Shown: piece by piece, positions 1 through 7,371 of the stretch
Layout of the letters: every line of letters starts with the position of its first letter
How positions within the stretch are numbered: the stretch's first letter is position 1
Assembly: GCA_031553435.1 (NCBI GenBank)
Contig: JAVBLQ010000143.1
Coordinates: 1 to 19,048, forward strand
DNA: 19,048 nucleotides
Reading direction: 5' to 3'
DNA from: JAVBLQ01 sp031553435
Lineage (GTDB): Bacteria; Bacteroidota; Bacteroidia; Bacteroidales; Azobacteroidaceae
Notes under the pieces: generated by a model
Told to the model about the DNA's origin: nothing
What the model saw: only the letters and a program-made list of their open reading frames with translations
The model's database searches: none
Position numbers and translations under genes: made by a program

Positions 1-2
1 TT

Positions 3-86
3 AAATTGAGATTTTAAAATGAGAATTTAAAATTATTTTTGAGTTTATTCTTTTCATTTTCAATTCTAAATTTCAATTCTCAATTT
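3..86. repeat. Imperfect AT-rich inverted repeat at the end of fmt
   Basis: The outermost arms AAATTGAGA (3-11) and TCTCAATTT (78-86) are perfectly complementary. Inside them the arms continue as imperfect copies built from AATTGA/GAATT-like units. The structure covers the fmt stop codon, so it could end transcription of fmt. It resembles the palindromes at 6326-6369 and 17640-17708 in composition (AATTGAAAA-type units) but is much less perfect. Confidence 0.45.
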
Positions 87-1036
87 TCCCAACGGTATCC
101 CCTAAGAAACTCTTCCATCGACATTCTCTTTTTTCCGGGAGCCTGAATGGAAACCAACCGGATATATCCGTTTCTTACGGCAATATCCAGGAATGTTTTG
201 CCATCGGTTCCGACCTGTCCGTAAGGTTTATTATGTCTGGCGAACCGGATGAGTGAATCAAATATTTTGATATTGAGAATTTCTCCCTTGGGAGTATGGA
301 TTTCTGTCCAAGCCCCGGGATAAGGAGATAATCCCCTGATAAAATCATATACTTTGACAACATCCTGAGACCAATCGACACGACAGGTTTCTTTGAAAAT
401 TTTAGGTGCAGGTCGCAAAGTCACATCCTTGTTAATCAAAACCTCCTGATCAATCGGTTTGATAGATTTATCCAGAATAGAATCGACTGTTTTAATGACC
501 AGTTGAGCTCCTGATACCATTAATTTGTCATGGACAATTTCAGCGTTATCTGTATCCTGGATCGGAATTTTTTCCTGAAAGATAATCATTCCTGTATCGA
601 TTTCGTGAGATATGAAAAAGGTCGTTACTCCAGTTTCTTTTTCTCCGTTAATAATCGCCCAGTTGATCGGAGCTGCACCTCTGTATTGCGGCAGAAGAGA
701 GGCATGTAAATTGAATGTACCGTATTTGGGCATATCCCAGACAACTTCAGGTAACATGCGGAAAGCAACTACTATTTGTAAATCGGCATCCCATGTTTTC
801 AAAGTTGCCAGGAAATCCGGATCCTTTAGCTTTTCAGGTTGCAACAATGGCAAATTATGTTCTAATGCGTATTGTTTGACGGGTGAGGACTGTAGTTTAT
901 GCCCGCGACCGGCCGGCTTATCCGGTGTTGTAACAACTCCGACAACATTGTAATTATTGTTTATCAGCACTCGCAAACTCTCGACGGCAAAATCAGGAGT
1001 CCCCATGAAAACGATTCTTAACTCAGTTTTTTCCAT
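80..1036 (-). CDS. fmt: Methionyl-tRNA formyltransferase
   Basis: This enzyme formylates the methionyl group of initiator tRNA in the cytoplasm, using 10-formyl-tetrahydrofolate. The 318-residue protein has the usual family length. It opens with the typical RIVFMGTPDFAVES strand (residues 7-20). The catalytic set is visible: Asn109 and His111 in FNLHASLLP, the SLLPQYRGAAPI folate loop (113-124), and Asp147 in HEIDTGM. The C-terminal OB-like domain, which binds tRNA, fills the rest. The ATG at 1034-1036 is the natural start because it sits just before the first beta strand. The gene lies 134 bp downstream of the CLC channel gene on the same strand, so it may be read through or have its own promoter; I see no clear TAnnTTTG box in the gap. 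The stop codon falls inside one arm of an AT-rich inverted repeat. Identification is firm. Confidence 0.97.
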   Translation of the reverse strand: MEKTELRIVFMGTPDFAVESLRVLINNNYNVVGVVTTPDKPAGRGHKLQSSPVKQYALEHNLPLLQPEKLKDPDFLATLKTWDADLQIVVAFRMLPEVVWDMPKYGTFNLHASLLPQYRGAAPINWAIINGEKETGVTTFFISHEIDTGMIIFQEKIPIQDTDNAEIVHDKLMVSGAQLVIKTVDSILDKSIKPIDQEVLINKDVTLRPAPKIFKETCRVDWSQDVVKVYDFIRGLSPYPGAWTEIHTPKGEILNIKIFDSLIRFARHNKPYGQVGTDGKTFLDIAVRNGYIRLVSIQAPGKKRMSMEEFLRGYRWEN

Positions 1037-1106
1037 TGAATGTATTCTTTTTATTAACGTAATGGTTTAGAAACAGATTAAATTTAAATTTTTAGATAAT
1101 GATGAA

Positions 1107-1133
1107 GTTCGCTTTGCTCACCGTGAATGGTGA
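1107..1133. other. Short weak hairpin in the clc-fmt gap
   Basis: The 134-bp gap between the CLC gene and fmt holds a small inverted repeat, TCACC (1118-1122) and GGTGA (1129-1133). It is preceded by GTTCGCTTTGCTCACC, which resembles the loop of the strong hairpin at 7327-7369. No open reading frame or clear promoter is seen in the gap. A role as a weak terminator or a decayed copy of an intergenic palindrome is a guess. Confidence 0.25.
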
Positions 1134-1170
1134 ATAGAGATTTCATTCTGTAAATTTAACCAATTTGTAG

Positions 1171-2955
1171 TTATTCTTCAGAAAAATTTTCAACAAGTAC
1201 ACCTCGGTAAGAATTGAAGATTTTTGATTTGGAAACGAACCCCAGATATTTTCCTTCCGTATCGATAACGGGTAAATTCCAGGCATTTGTTTCATCAAAA
1301 ATTTGCATAATCTTTTCCATCGGCATATCAGATCGTATAATTGCAGGTGGGGCTACCATGAATTTTTTCACAATAAATCGAGTGTATAGTTCAGGGCGGA
1401 ACATGATGTTCCGGATATCATCTAATAATATAACACCTTTAAGCACGTTTTCGTTGTTAACAACTGGAAAAATATTTCGATTAGATTGCGCTACTATTTT
1501 TACCATATCGCCCAAAGTCATATCAGGAGCAACTTTCAGGAAATTTGTTTCAATAAGTGAATCTAAGCGAAGTAATGTTAAAACTGCTTTGTCTTTATGA
1601 TGAGTCAATAATTCTCCTTTTTTGGCCAACCGCATCGAATAAATGCTATGCGGTTCAAAAGCCTTGATGGTGGTATATGAGCTAATTGAAACAATCATCA
1701 AAGGCAGGAAAAGTTCATATCCTCCGGTTAATTCCGCAATAAGGAAAACGCCTGTTAATGGGGCGTGCATTACTCCGGCCATCATCCCGGCCATCCCCAT
1801 CAGGGCAAAATTTTCTTGTGGTAAATAGGAGGTGATACCAAAATGATTGGCTGTATACGAATATAAATATCCGGTAATGCAACCCAGGAATAAAGAAGGT
1901 GCGAAAATTCCACCGCAACCTCCTCCCCCATTTGTGGCAGAGGAAGCAAAAACTTTCAGCAATAAGATCAACCCAAGAAATAGCAACAATCCCCAATATT
2001 GATCCTGAACAGGAGAAAAATAAGTATGTTGGGCCCAATCTTCGTATTTTCCGGATAATAATTTCCCAATGGTATCGTATCCTTCACCATATAAAGGAGG
2101 TAGTATGAAAATCAAAATACTTAGCAAGATTCCCCCTAAAGCGAATTTTCCCCAGAAGGTGCCTATTTTTCTGAAAATGCCTTCGGCCCAGTTCATGCTC
2201 CTGGTAAAATACAATGAAACCAATCCGCAAATAACTCCCAATAATAATACATAGGGAATACGATGCATATCAAATGGTTCTGTTTGAGAAAATTGGAACA
2301 TTGCATTTGTTCCTGTGAAAATATATGATACGGTTGCTGCTGTTACCGATGTAATCAACAATGGCAGAACTGATCCCATTGTCAAATCGAGCATCAGTAC
2401 TTCGATAGTAAATATCATACCGGCAATCGGCGCTTTGAAAATCCCGGCAATAGCTCCGGCAGCACCACATCCGACCAAAAGCATCAATGTTTTTTGATCT
2501 AATTTGAAAAAACGGCCTAAATTAGAACCGATGGCCGAACCGGTAAGCACAATCGGAGCTTCGGCCCCTACTGATCCCCCGAATCCGATGGTAATCGAAC
2601 TTGCAACAATAGATGACCATGTATTGTGAGGTTTTATCCTGCTTTTCCTTTGAGAAATAGCATATAAAATCTTTGTAACTCCGTGTCCGATATCATCTTT
2701 TACAACATATTTAACAAAAAGTCCGGCAATTAAAATTCCAATGGAAGGATAAATCAGGTATAAAAAATTGTGTCCGGTTTTGTAAATCTGTTCGGTCAGA
2801 AAATGTTGGATCACATGTATTGTTTCCTTCAGGATAATAGCAGCTGCAGCTGTAAAAAGACCGACAAGAAAACTGACAATTAAAATAAAATGTTTTTCCT
2901 TGATATGCTTTTCTCTCCAGGAAAGCATATTCATATAAATGTTTTCGAATTTCAT
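1171..2955 (-). CDS. CLC-family chloride channel with C-terminal CBS pair
   Basis: This is an inner-membrane anion channel or transporter of the voltage-gated chloride channel family. The 594-residue protein has a CLC core (about residues 20-440) followed by two CBS domains (about 470-525 and 533-590), which in this family bind adenine nucleotides and regulate gating. Conserved motifs are GHGV at 90-93 (position of GSGIP), GSVGAEAP at 127-134 with the gating glutamate Glu132, GGIFAP at 348-353, and Tyr413 in GGYELFLP, which matches the chloride-coordinating tyrosine. The position of the internal proton glutamate of exchangers (Glu203 in E. coli ClcA) appears to be Val186 in FTIEV, a pattern seen in true channels. 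The ATG at 2953-2955 lies one base after the stop of the sugar transferase gene, with an AGGAGT site (2961-2966) five bases upstream, inside that gene. The substrate is inferred, not shown. Confidence 0.95.
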   Translation of the reverse strand: MKFENIYMNMLSWREKHIKEKHFILIVSFLVGLFTAAAAIILKETIHVIQHFLTEQIYKTGHNFLYLIYPSIGILIAGLFVKYVVKDDIGHGVTKILYAISQRKSRIKPHNTWSSIVASSITIGFGGSVGAEAPIVLTGSAIGSNLGRFFKLDQKTLMLLVGCGAAGAIAGIFKAPIAGMIFTIEVLMLDLTMGSVLPLLITSVTAATVSYIFTGTNAMFQFSQTEPFDMHRIPYVLLLGVICGLVSLYFTRSMNWAEGIFRKIGTFWGKFALGGILLSILIFILPPLYGEGYDTIGKLLSGKYEDWAQHTYFSPVQDQYWGLLLFLGLILLLKVFASSATNGGGGCGGIFAPSLFLGCITGYLYSYTANHFGITSYLPQENFALMGMAGMMAGVMHAPLTGVFLIAELTGGYELFLPLMIVSISSYTTIKAFEPHSIYSMRLAKKGELLTHHKDKAVLTLLRLDSLIETNFLKVAPDMTLGDMVKIVAQSNRNIFPVVNNENVLKGVILLDDIRNIMFRPELYTRFIVKKFMVAPPAIIRSDMPMEKIMQIFDETNAWNLPVIDTEGKYLGFVSKSKIFNSYRGVLVENFSEE

Positions 2956-2956
2956 T

Positions 2957-4330
2957 TTAAACTCCTTTTCCTGTCAAGATTGTTCTTATTGTATATATAA
3001 CAATTTTGACATCAATCAATAACGACATATTTTCATAATATAAAATATCATAATCCATTCTTTCTATCATTTGTTTCAGATTGCTGGCATAACCATATTT
3101 AACCATTCCCCAGGAAGTAACTCCGGGGCGGACATTGTGCAACAAATAATACCAGGGAGCTTGTTTTACAATCTGATCGATGAAAAACTTTCTTTCGGGA
3201 CGCGGACCAACTAACGACATATCGCCTTTCAATACATTCCAGAATTGCGGAAGTTCGTCCAGCCGGTATTTTCGCATAGTCTTTCCAAAAGGAGTGACCC
3301 GTTCGTCTTCTTTACTCGAAAGCAAAGGTTGATCAGATTCCGCACTTTTATACATTGTCCTGAACTTATAAATGTAAAAAGGCTCTCCTCGATAACCGAT
3401 CCGTTTTTGTTTAAAGATTACAGGCCCCGGCGAATCCCATTTAACCCTGATTGCTAAATACAAATAGAAAGGACTCAATAATATCAAACAGATGAAGGAT
3501 ATTATCTTATCGGTGACAAATTTAATATTTTTTTCAGCTTCGGAAAAATTATTTGATGTAACATCTACTAAAGGAGCGCCGGTAATCGAGTTGAGACGAA
3601 CTCCTCCGGTGAGCAGTTTTGCGTTGTTAATCGGCAGTTTGATCGGTATCTTATAATGATATAAGGAATACAATATTTGTAATAATTCTTCTTTATTTTC
3701 AGAATCGATTGCTACGACCAACTCATCTATTTGTTGTTTTTTGATCATTGTTTCCAAATCTTCCATTTTATCCGGATCAATATAATCCACAACAGAGTAG
3801 GAAACGGCATGTACAGGTTTTTCTATAATTGTGGCAATTTCCCTGGCTTTATCTCCTGTCCCAATGATTGCAACCTTGATCGACCATAATCTTTTTTGTA
3901 TTTTGGATGTAGTCGATTGAGTGATGATCAGGCGAGGAATATAGGTAATGAAAAATGATAAAAAGAAAAGAGCAAGACATAATTTATAATAGATGGTGAA
4001 AGATTCCGGCAAATCATTCAAGAGAACAAGAAAAAAAACAATCAATGTCCCTATGAAAGAAGTGATTAAGGTGGTAAATAATTCGGACAAACGCGATCTT
4101 CCCCACGGAAGACTATAATATCCCGAAAGATAGTAAATAAATAAAAAAAGAAAAGGTACAATAATGGAGCCTGCCAGAACCTTGTTTGAGAAAATAAAAC
4201 TTGAAAAATTTCCGAAGATAACATATACCTTCACTTCATGAAAACGGAAATAGTTAAACAGAAACCACATCAGCGCGGCTGAGATGAAATCTATACAAAC
4301 ATACTTGATTTGCAGTGCTTTTTTATTCAT
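2957..4330 (-). CDS. Undecaprenyl-phosphate sugar phosphotransferase (initiating glycosyltransferase)
   Basis: The protein probably starts assembly of a surface glycan by moving a sugar-1-phosphate from a nucleotide sugar to undecaprenyl phosphate at the inner membrane. It has 457 residues. The N-terminal part holds about four hydrophobic segments (10-30, 50-70, 85-105, 115-135). A Rossmann-like domain follows with KVAIIGTGDKAREIA near 152-166. A fifth hydrophobic segment near 272-294 leads into the catalytic bacterial sugar transferase domain (about 270-457), with KRIGYRGEPFYIYKFRTM (309-326), the RLDELPQFWNVLKGDMSLVG stretch (356-375) and PRPE. This is the architecture of the WcaJ/PglC-related polyisoprenyl-phosphate hexose-1-phosphate transferases. 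The sugar cannot be told from sequence. The start codon overlaps the stop of tsaC by four bases, which suggests translational coupling. No other glycan cluster genes adjoin it. Confidence 0.93.
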   Translation of the reverse strand: MNKKALQIKYVCIDFISAALMWFLFNYFRFHEVKVYVIFGNFSSFIFSNKVLAGSIIVPFLFLFIYYLSGYYSLPWGRSRLSELFTTLITSFIGTLIVFFLVLLNDLPESFTIYYKLCLALFFLSFFITYIPRLIITQSTTSKIQKRLWSIKVAIIGTGDKAREIATIIEKPVHAVSYSVVDYIDPDKMEDLETMIKKQQIDELVVAIDSENKEELLQILYSLYHYKIPIKLPINNAKLLTGGVRLNSITGAPLVDVTSNNFSEAEKNIKFVTDKIISFICLILLSPFYLYLAIRVKWDSPGPVIFKQKRIGYRGEPFYIYKFRTMYKSAESDQPLLSSKEDERVTPFGKTMRKYRLDELPQFWNVLKGDMSLVGPRPERKFFIDQIVKQAPWYYLLHNVRPGVTSWGMVKYGYASNLKQMIERMDYDILYYENMSLLIDVKIVIYTIRTILTGKGV

Positions 4331-4902
4331 TCCCTGATGATTTGTACTTCTCCCCGAGGACCTAATTTAATGATTCCGGAAGGTTTTCTTTTTTCCTTTT
4401 CTTCCTTTCTGTAATTAACAACAAGATCAACTGATTGAATAATTTCTTTCGATATTTCGGAAAAATTAGCAGGAGAAGGCTCTCCACTGATATTGGCAGA
4501 TGTCGAGACAATAGGTTTTCTGAATGCCTGGCACAATCTTTTGGAGAAATCTTCATTCGTAATCCGGATACCGACACTTCCGTCTGAAGCAATTAAATTC
4601 GGAGCCAGATTTTTTGCAGAAGAATATATGATTGTCAACGGTTTATCTGACAATTCAATCAAATCTAAGGCAATATCAGGAAAATCGTTCGTGTAGAAAT
4701 CTATTTTGGCGGTTGTATCCAATAATACAATCATGGACTTGGAATCCTGGCGTTGTTTCAATTGATAAATTTTTGAAACAGCTGTTTCATTTGTAGCATC
4801 GCAACCAATCCCCCAGATTGTATCGGTGGGATAAAGGATAATTCCTCCTTGTTGCAAAACAGTGCATGCTTTTTTAATCTCCTCTGATAAAATAGGTTCC
4901 AT
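4327..4902 (-). CDS. tsaC: L-threonylcarbamoyladenylate synthase (YrdC/Sua5/TsaC family)
   Basis: This cytoplasmic enzyme makes threonylcarbamoyl-AMP from threonine, bicarbonate and ATP, the first step of t6A modification at position 37 of ANN-decoding tRNAs. The YrdC domain fills the protein. Motifs are YPTDTIWGIGCDATN, the KQRQDSKSM segment with the conserved Lys and Arg, PNLIASDGSVGIRI, and STSANISGEPSP near the end of the core. It lacks the extra Sua5 domain of longer homologues. The reading frame runs to 4926, but the first codon there is TTG. The ATG at 4900-4902 (protein starting MEPILSEEIKKA, 191 residues) is preferred and fits family length. The stop overlaps the sugar transferase start by four bases (ATGA). 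The gene is divergent from rmuC. Confidence 0.93.
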   Translation of the reverse strand: MEPILSEEIKKACTVLQQGGIILYPTDTIWGIGCDATNETAVSKIYQLKQRQDSKSMIVLLDTTAKIDFYTNDFPDIALDLIELSDKPLTIIYSSAKNLAPNLIASDGSVGIRITNEDFSKRLCQAFRKPIVSTSANISGEPSPANFSEISKEIIQSVDLVVNYRKEEKEKRKPSGIIKLGPRGEVQIIRE

Positions 4903-4962
4903 TTTTAAATAATAGGCTAATGGCAAAAATGTTGTATATTCGCATTAAAACAACGGAGAAAA

Positions 4963-6375
4963 ATGATAGAAATTGCATTGTACACCATCATTATTTTATT
5001 AGTCGTTAACATTATATTATTATTTGTTACGAGAAAAAAGACGGATTTTACTCCTGTTCAGGCAGATTTATCCCAACTTTCAAAAGAAACTTCCAGGATT
5101 GAGACTGTTACCAAAACAGAAATTGCTCTTAACCGTGAAGAAATCAGTAAATCTTTAAGGGAAAACAGGGAGGAGATCGGTAATTCTTTCAGGAACCTGA
5201 GTGAAACTACCAATAAAACATTGGAAACTTTTTCCAATCAATTGCAAAACCTGATTAAAACGGATGAGGAAAAAATCGAAAGATTGATCACTAAACAAGC
5301 TGAATTGACCACCAGTATCGAAATTCGTTTCGAAAAAATACGTGAAACTTTAGAGGGAAAACTCAGCAGTTTGCAGGAAGAAAATGCAAAAAAACTGGAA
5401 GAAATGCGTGTAGTGGTTGATGAAAAACTTCAGTCAACAGTAGAAAAACGTTTCAACGAATCCTTTAAGTTGATCAGCGAACGGCTGGAACAAGTTCATA
5501 AAGGTTTGGGTGAAATGCAAAATTTAGCTTCCGGCGTGGGTGATCTGAAAAAAGTTTTGACTAACGTTAAAACCCGTGGAACTTTGGGCGAAATTCAGTT
5601 GGGAAATATTCTCGAACAAATTCTTTCACCCGAACAGTATGAAAATAATGCAGTTGTGAAAAATGGTTCACAGGAAAGAGTCGAGTATGCCATTAAATTG
5701 CCCGCAAAAAATAATGATGATTCGTTTGTATTATTACCCATAGATTCTAAATTCCCCGTCGAAGATTATCAACGTTTGATGGATGCAACGGACGGCATTG
5801 CCAATTTATCTCCGATAGAAATAGATAATATTTCCAAGCAATTTGAGAATGCGGTGAAAAAGAATGCAAAAGACATCAAGGAAAAATATATCAATCCTCC
5901 CGTTACAACTGATTTTGCCATCATGTTTGTTCCGACCGAAGGATTGTATGCCGAAATTTTAAGACGTACCGGATTGTTTGAGTTGCTACAACGTGATTAT
6001 AAAATTACGGTTGTCGGCCCTTCCAACCTGGTTGCATTCTTAAGTAGTTTACAAATGGGATTCAGAACATTAGCTATTGAGAAGCGTTCCAGTGAGGTAT
6101 GGGAAATTTTAGGCGCTGTAAAAACCGAATTTGGAAACTTTGGCATGGTTTTGGATAAAACAAAAAAGAAACTTCAGGAAGCTGCCAATGTTATTGATAA
6201 AGCCGGTGTTCGCTCCAGAGCGATCGAACGGAAATTGAAAACAGTGCAACAACTTCCTCAAAATGAATCTATCAAAATCTTAGGCGAAACTTTTGAAGAA
6301 GAAGAAGATGATGATGAAGAATTGAAAATTGAAAATGAAAAATTTTTCGCGCATAAGCATTTTCAATTTAATTAA
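4963..6375 (+). CDS. rmuC: DNA recombination protein RmuC homologue
   Basis: RmuC-family proteins carry a nuclease-like fold and in E. coli limit inversions between short inverted repeats; the exact activity is not established here. The 470-residue protein has one N-terminal membrane segment (residues 3-24), a long charged coiled coil (about 35-185) and the RmuC domain (about 190-430). The domain shows TRGTLGEIQLGNILEQIL, LLPIDSKFPVEDYQRL, TDFAIMFVPTEGLYAEIL, and the FRTLAIEKRSSEVWEIL and FGNFGMVLDKT segments. A strongly acidic stretch (EEEEDDDEE) follows, and the last 17 residues (Leu454-Asn470) are encoded by an inverted repeat that belongs to a repeated module, so this tail is probably not ancestral. 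The start ATG is preceded by GGAGAAAA. The gene is divergent from tsaC and followed by a repeat-rich gap before xth. Confidence 0.93.
   Translation: MIEIALYTIIILLVVNIILLFVTRKKTDFTPVQADLSQLSKETSRIETVTKTEIALNREEISKSLRENREEIGNSFRNLSETTNKTLETFSNQLQNLIKTDEEKIERLITKQAELTTSIEIRFEKIRETLEGKLSSLQEENAKKLEEMRVVVDEKLQSTVEKRFNESFKLISERLEQVHKGLGEMQNLASGVGDLKKVLTNVKTRGTLGEIQLGNILEQILSPEQYENNAVVKNGSQERVEYAIKLPAKNNDDSFVLLPIDSKFPVEDYQRLMDATDGIANLSPIEIDNISKQFENAVKKNAKDIKEKYINPPVTTDFAIMFVPTEGLYAEILRRTGLFELLQRDYKITVVGPSNLVAFLSSLQMGFRTLAIEKRSSEVWEILGAVKTEFGNFGMVLDKTKKKLQEAANVIDKAGVRSRAIERKLKTVQQLPQNESIKILGETFEEEEDDDEELKIENEKFFAHKHFQFN
6326..6369. repeat. Palindrome of AATTGAAAA type, inside the 3' end of rmuC
   Basis: The 12-base arms AAATTGAAAATG (6326-6337) and CATTTTCAATTT (6358-6369) are perfectly complementary, with a 20-base loop. 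The structure lies within the rmuC frame and ends six bases before its TAA. It may act as a terminator. A longer relative with the same core lies at 17640-17708, and in both places the 96-99 bp element follows after a 15-16 base spacer. Confidence 0.75.
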
Positions 6376-6385
6376 GAAGAATTAC

Positions 6386-6481
6386 AACGCAGAACGCCCC
6401 CTAATGGTCCCTCCCAGTCACTCCATACGCTGATTGTGTTAAAAGGAATAAAAATTGTACAGGTATGGAGTTGTCTGCGTT
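6386..6481 (+). repeat. 96-bp element with AACGCAGA/TCTGCGTT ends, copy 1
   Basis: The element is bounded by the inverted repeats AACGCAGA (6386-6393) and TCTGCGTT (6474-6481). Blocks identical to copy 2 are CCCCCTAATGG (6397-6407), TGTGTTAAAAGGAATAAAA (6435-6453) and GGTATGGAGTTGTCTGCGTT (6462-6481). A second internal stem pairs ACTCCATAC with GTATGGAGT over nine bases, so a long two-part stem can form. No target-site duplication or open reading frame is obvious. It could be a small structured RNA, a miniature mobile element or a REP-like repeat. It does not match a named family that I recognise. Confidence 0.75.
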
Positions 6482-6505
6482 TTCAGCTATTTTTTATCCG
6501 GTGTC

Positions 6506-6537
6506 TTGATGACTTTAATATATAATAATTATCTTTG
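6506..6537 (+). promoter_or_regulatory. Probable promoter of the exonuclease III gene
   Basis: TATCTTTG (6530-6537) matches the Bacteroidetes -7 consensus TAnnTTTG exactly. A TTG at 6506-6508 lies 21 bases upstream, close to the spacing usual for the -33 element. The start codon of the downstream gene is at 6564, leaving a short leader of about 20 bases. The promoter sits just after the end of the 96-bp element, so xth is probably transcribed independently of rmuC. Confidence 0.6.
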
Positions 6538-6563
6538 CCTTTCATCTATGTAAGTTATTTATC

Positions 6564-7328
6564 ATGAAAATTATATCATACAATTTGAATGGAATACGTT
6601 CGGCATTGGGAAAGGGACTTGCCGAATGGGTAGAAACCGAAAATCCGGAAATTCTTTGCTTTCAGGAGACAAAAGCTCAAATCGATCAGATCGATCAAAT
6701 ATTATTCGAAAGTATGGGCTATCATTGTCTTTTTAATTGTGCTGAAAAAAAGGGTTACAGCGGAGTTGCTATTTTAAGCAAACAAATACCTGATTTTTAC
6801 ACATTTGGAATCGGGAATTCCACTTTTGACCGGGAAGGAAGAGTTATCCGGGCTGATTTCGGCGAATTAACGGTTGTCTGTGTTTATATTCCTTCGGGAA
6901 CTATGGGAGATGTCAGGCAGGAATTCAAAATGATATTCCTGGATTCTTTTACCAACTATATCGATAATCTGAGAAAAGAACGCAAAAAAATATTGATTTG
7001 CGGAGATTATAATATTTGTCACAAACCGATTGACATCAATCATCCGGAAAGGCATACTAAAGATTCGGGGTTTTTACCTGAAGAAAGAGCTTGGTTTGAT
7101 AGTTTCATTGATTCCGGTCTGATCGATACTTTCAGAGAATTTAACAAAGAGTCCAATCAGTATAGCTGGTGGAGTTTTCGCGCCGGGGCACGCTCCAAAA
7201 ACTTAGGCTGGAGAATTGACTATTTAATTGTCACAGAAGCATTAAAAGCTCATTTGAAAAACGGAAAAATATTGCAGGAAGTGGTTCATTCGGATCATTG
7301 TCCGGTGGTGGCGGAACTGGAAATATAA
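6564..7328 (+). CDS. xth: Exodeoxyribonuclease III / AP endonuclease
   Basis: This enzyme cleaves DNA 5' of abasic sites and trims 3' ends in base excision repair. The 254-residue protein is of the exonuclease-endonuclease-phosphatase fold and of normal length for the Xth/ExoA branch. Visible catalytic residues are Asn7 in SYNLNGIRSA, Glu35 in CFQETKAQ, Asp148 and Asn150 in GDYNICHKPIDI, and Asp244-His245 in HSDHCPV. The GYSGVAILSK and GWRIDYLIV segments are also typical. The ATG at 6564 directly precedes the first beta strand (MKIISYNLNG). The gene has a likely promoter of its own and ends at the start of a strong hairpin shared with the convergent fumarase gene. Confidence 0.96.
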   Translation: MKIISYNLNGIRSALGKGLAEWVETENPEILCFQETKAQIDQIDQILFESMGYHCLFNCAEKKGYSGVAILSKQIPDFYTFGIGNSTFDREGRVIRADFGELTVVCVYIPSGTMGDVRQEFKMIFLDSFTNYIDNLRKERKKILICGDYNICHKPIDINHPERHTKDSGFLPEERAWFDSFIDSGLIDTFREFNKESNQYSWWSFRAGARSKNLGWRIDYLIVTEALKAHLKNGKILQEVVHSDHCPVVAELEI

Positions 7329-7369
7329 TTGAAGGGTGAAGGTCGCTTCGCTCCCTTCACCCTTCAATT
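7327..7369. terminator. Bidirectional hairpin between convergent xth and fumarase genes
   Basis: A perfect 16-bp stem pairs 7327-7342 with 7354-7369, with an 11-base loop (TCGCTTCGCTC). The arms are built from AATTGAAGGGTGAAGG and its complement. It starts within the stop codon of xth and ends two bases before the stop of the fumarase gene. Such a placement fits a shared factor-independent terminator for both genes; there is no long U-run, so the termination role is inferred from position and stem strength. Confidence 0.8.
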
Positions 7370-7371
7370 AA

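Noticed and set aside
612..953. 113-codon plus-strand open frame opposite fmt
   Set aside because: It is the complement of a conserved coding gene and its protein has no recognisable features.
4903..4926. Eight extra N-terminal codons for tsaC, starting at a TTG
   Set aside because: The ATG at 4900-4902 gives a family-typical start, and the extra residues do not resemble the YrdC N-terminus.
6386..6481. Reading the repeated element as a classical insertion sequence remnant
   Set aside because: There is no transposase fragment and no visible target-site duplication; the eight-base ends alone do not prove mobility.
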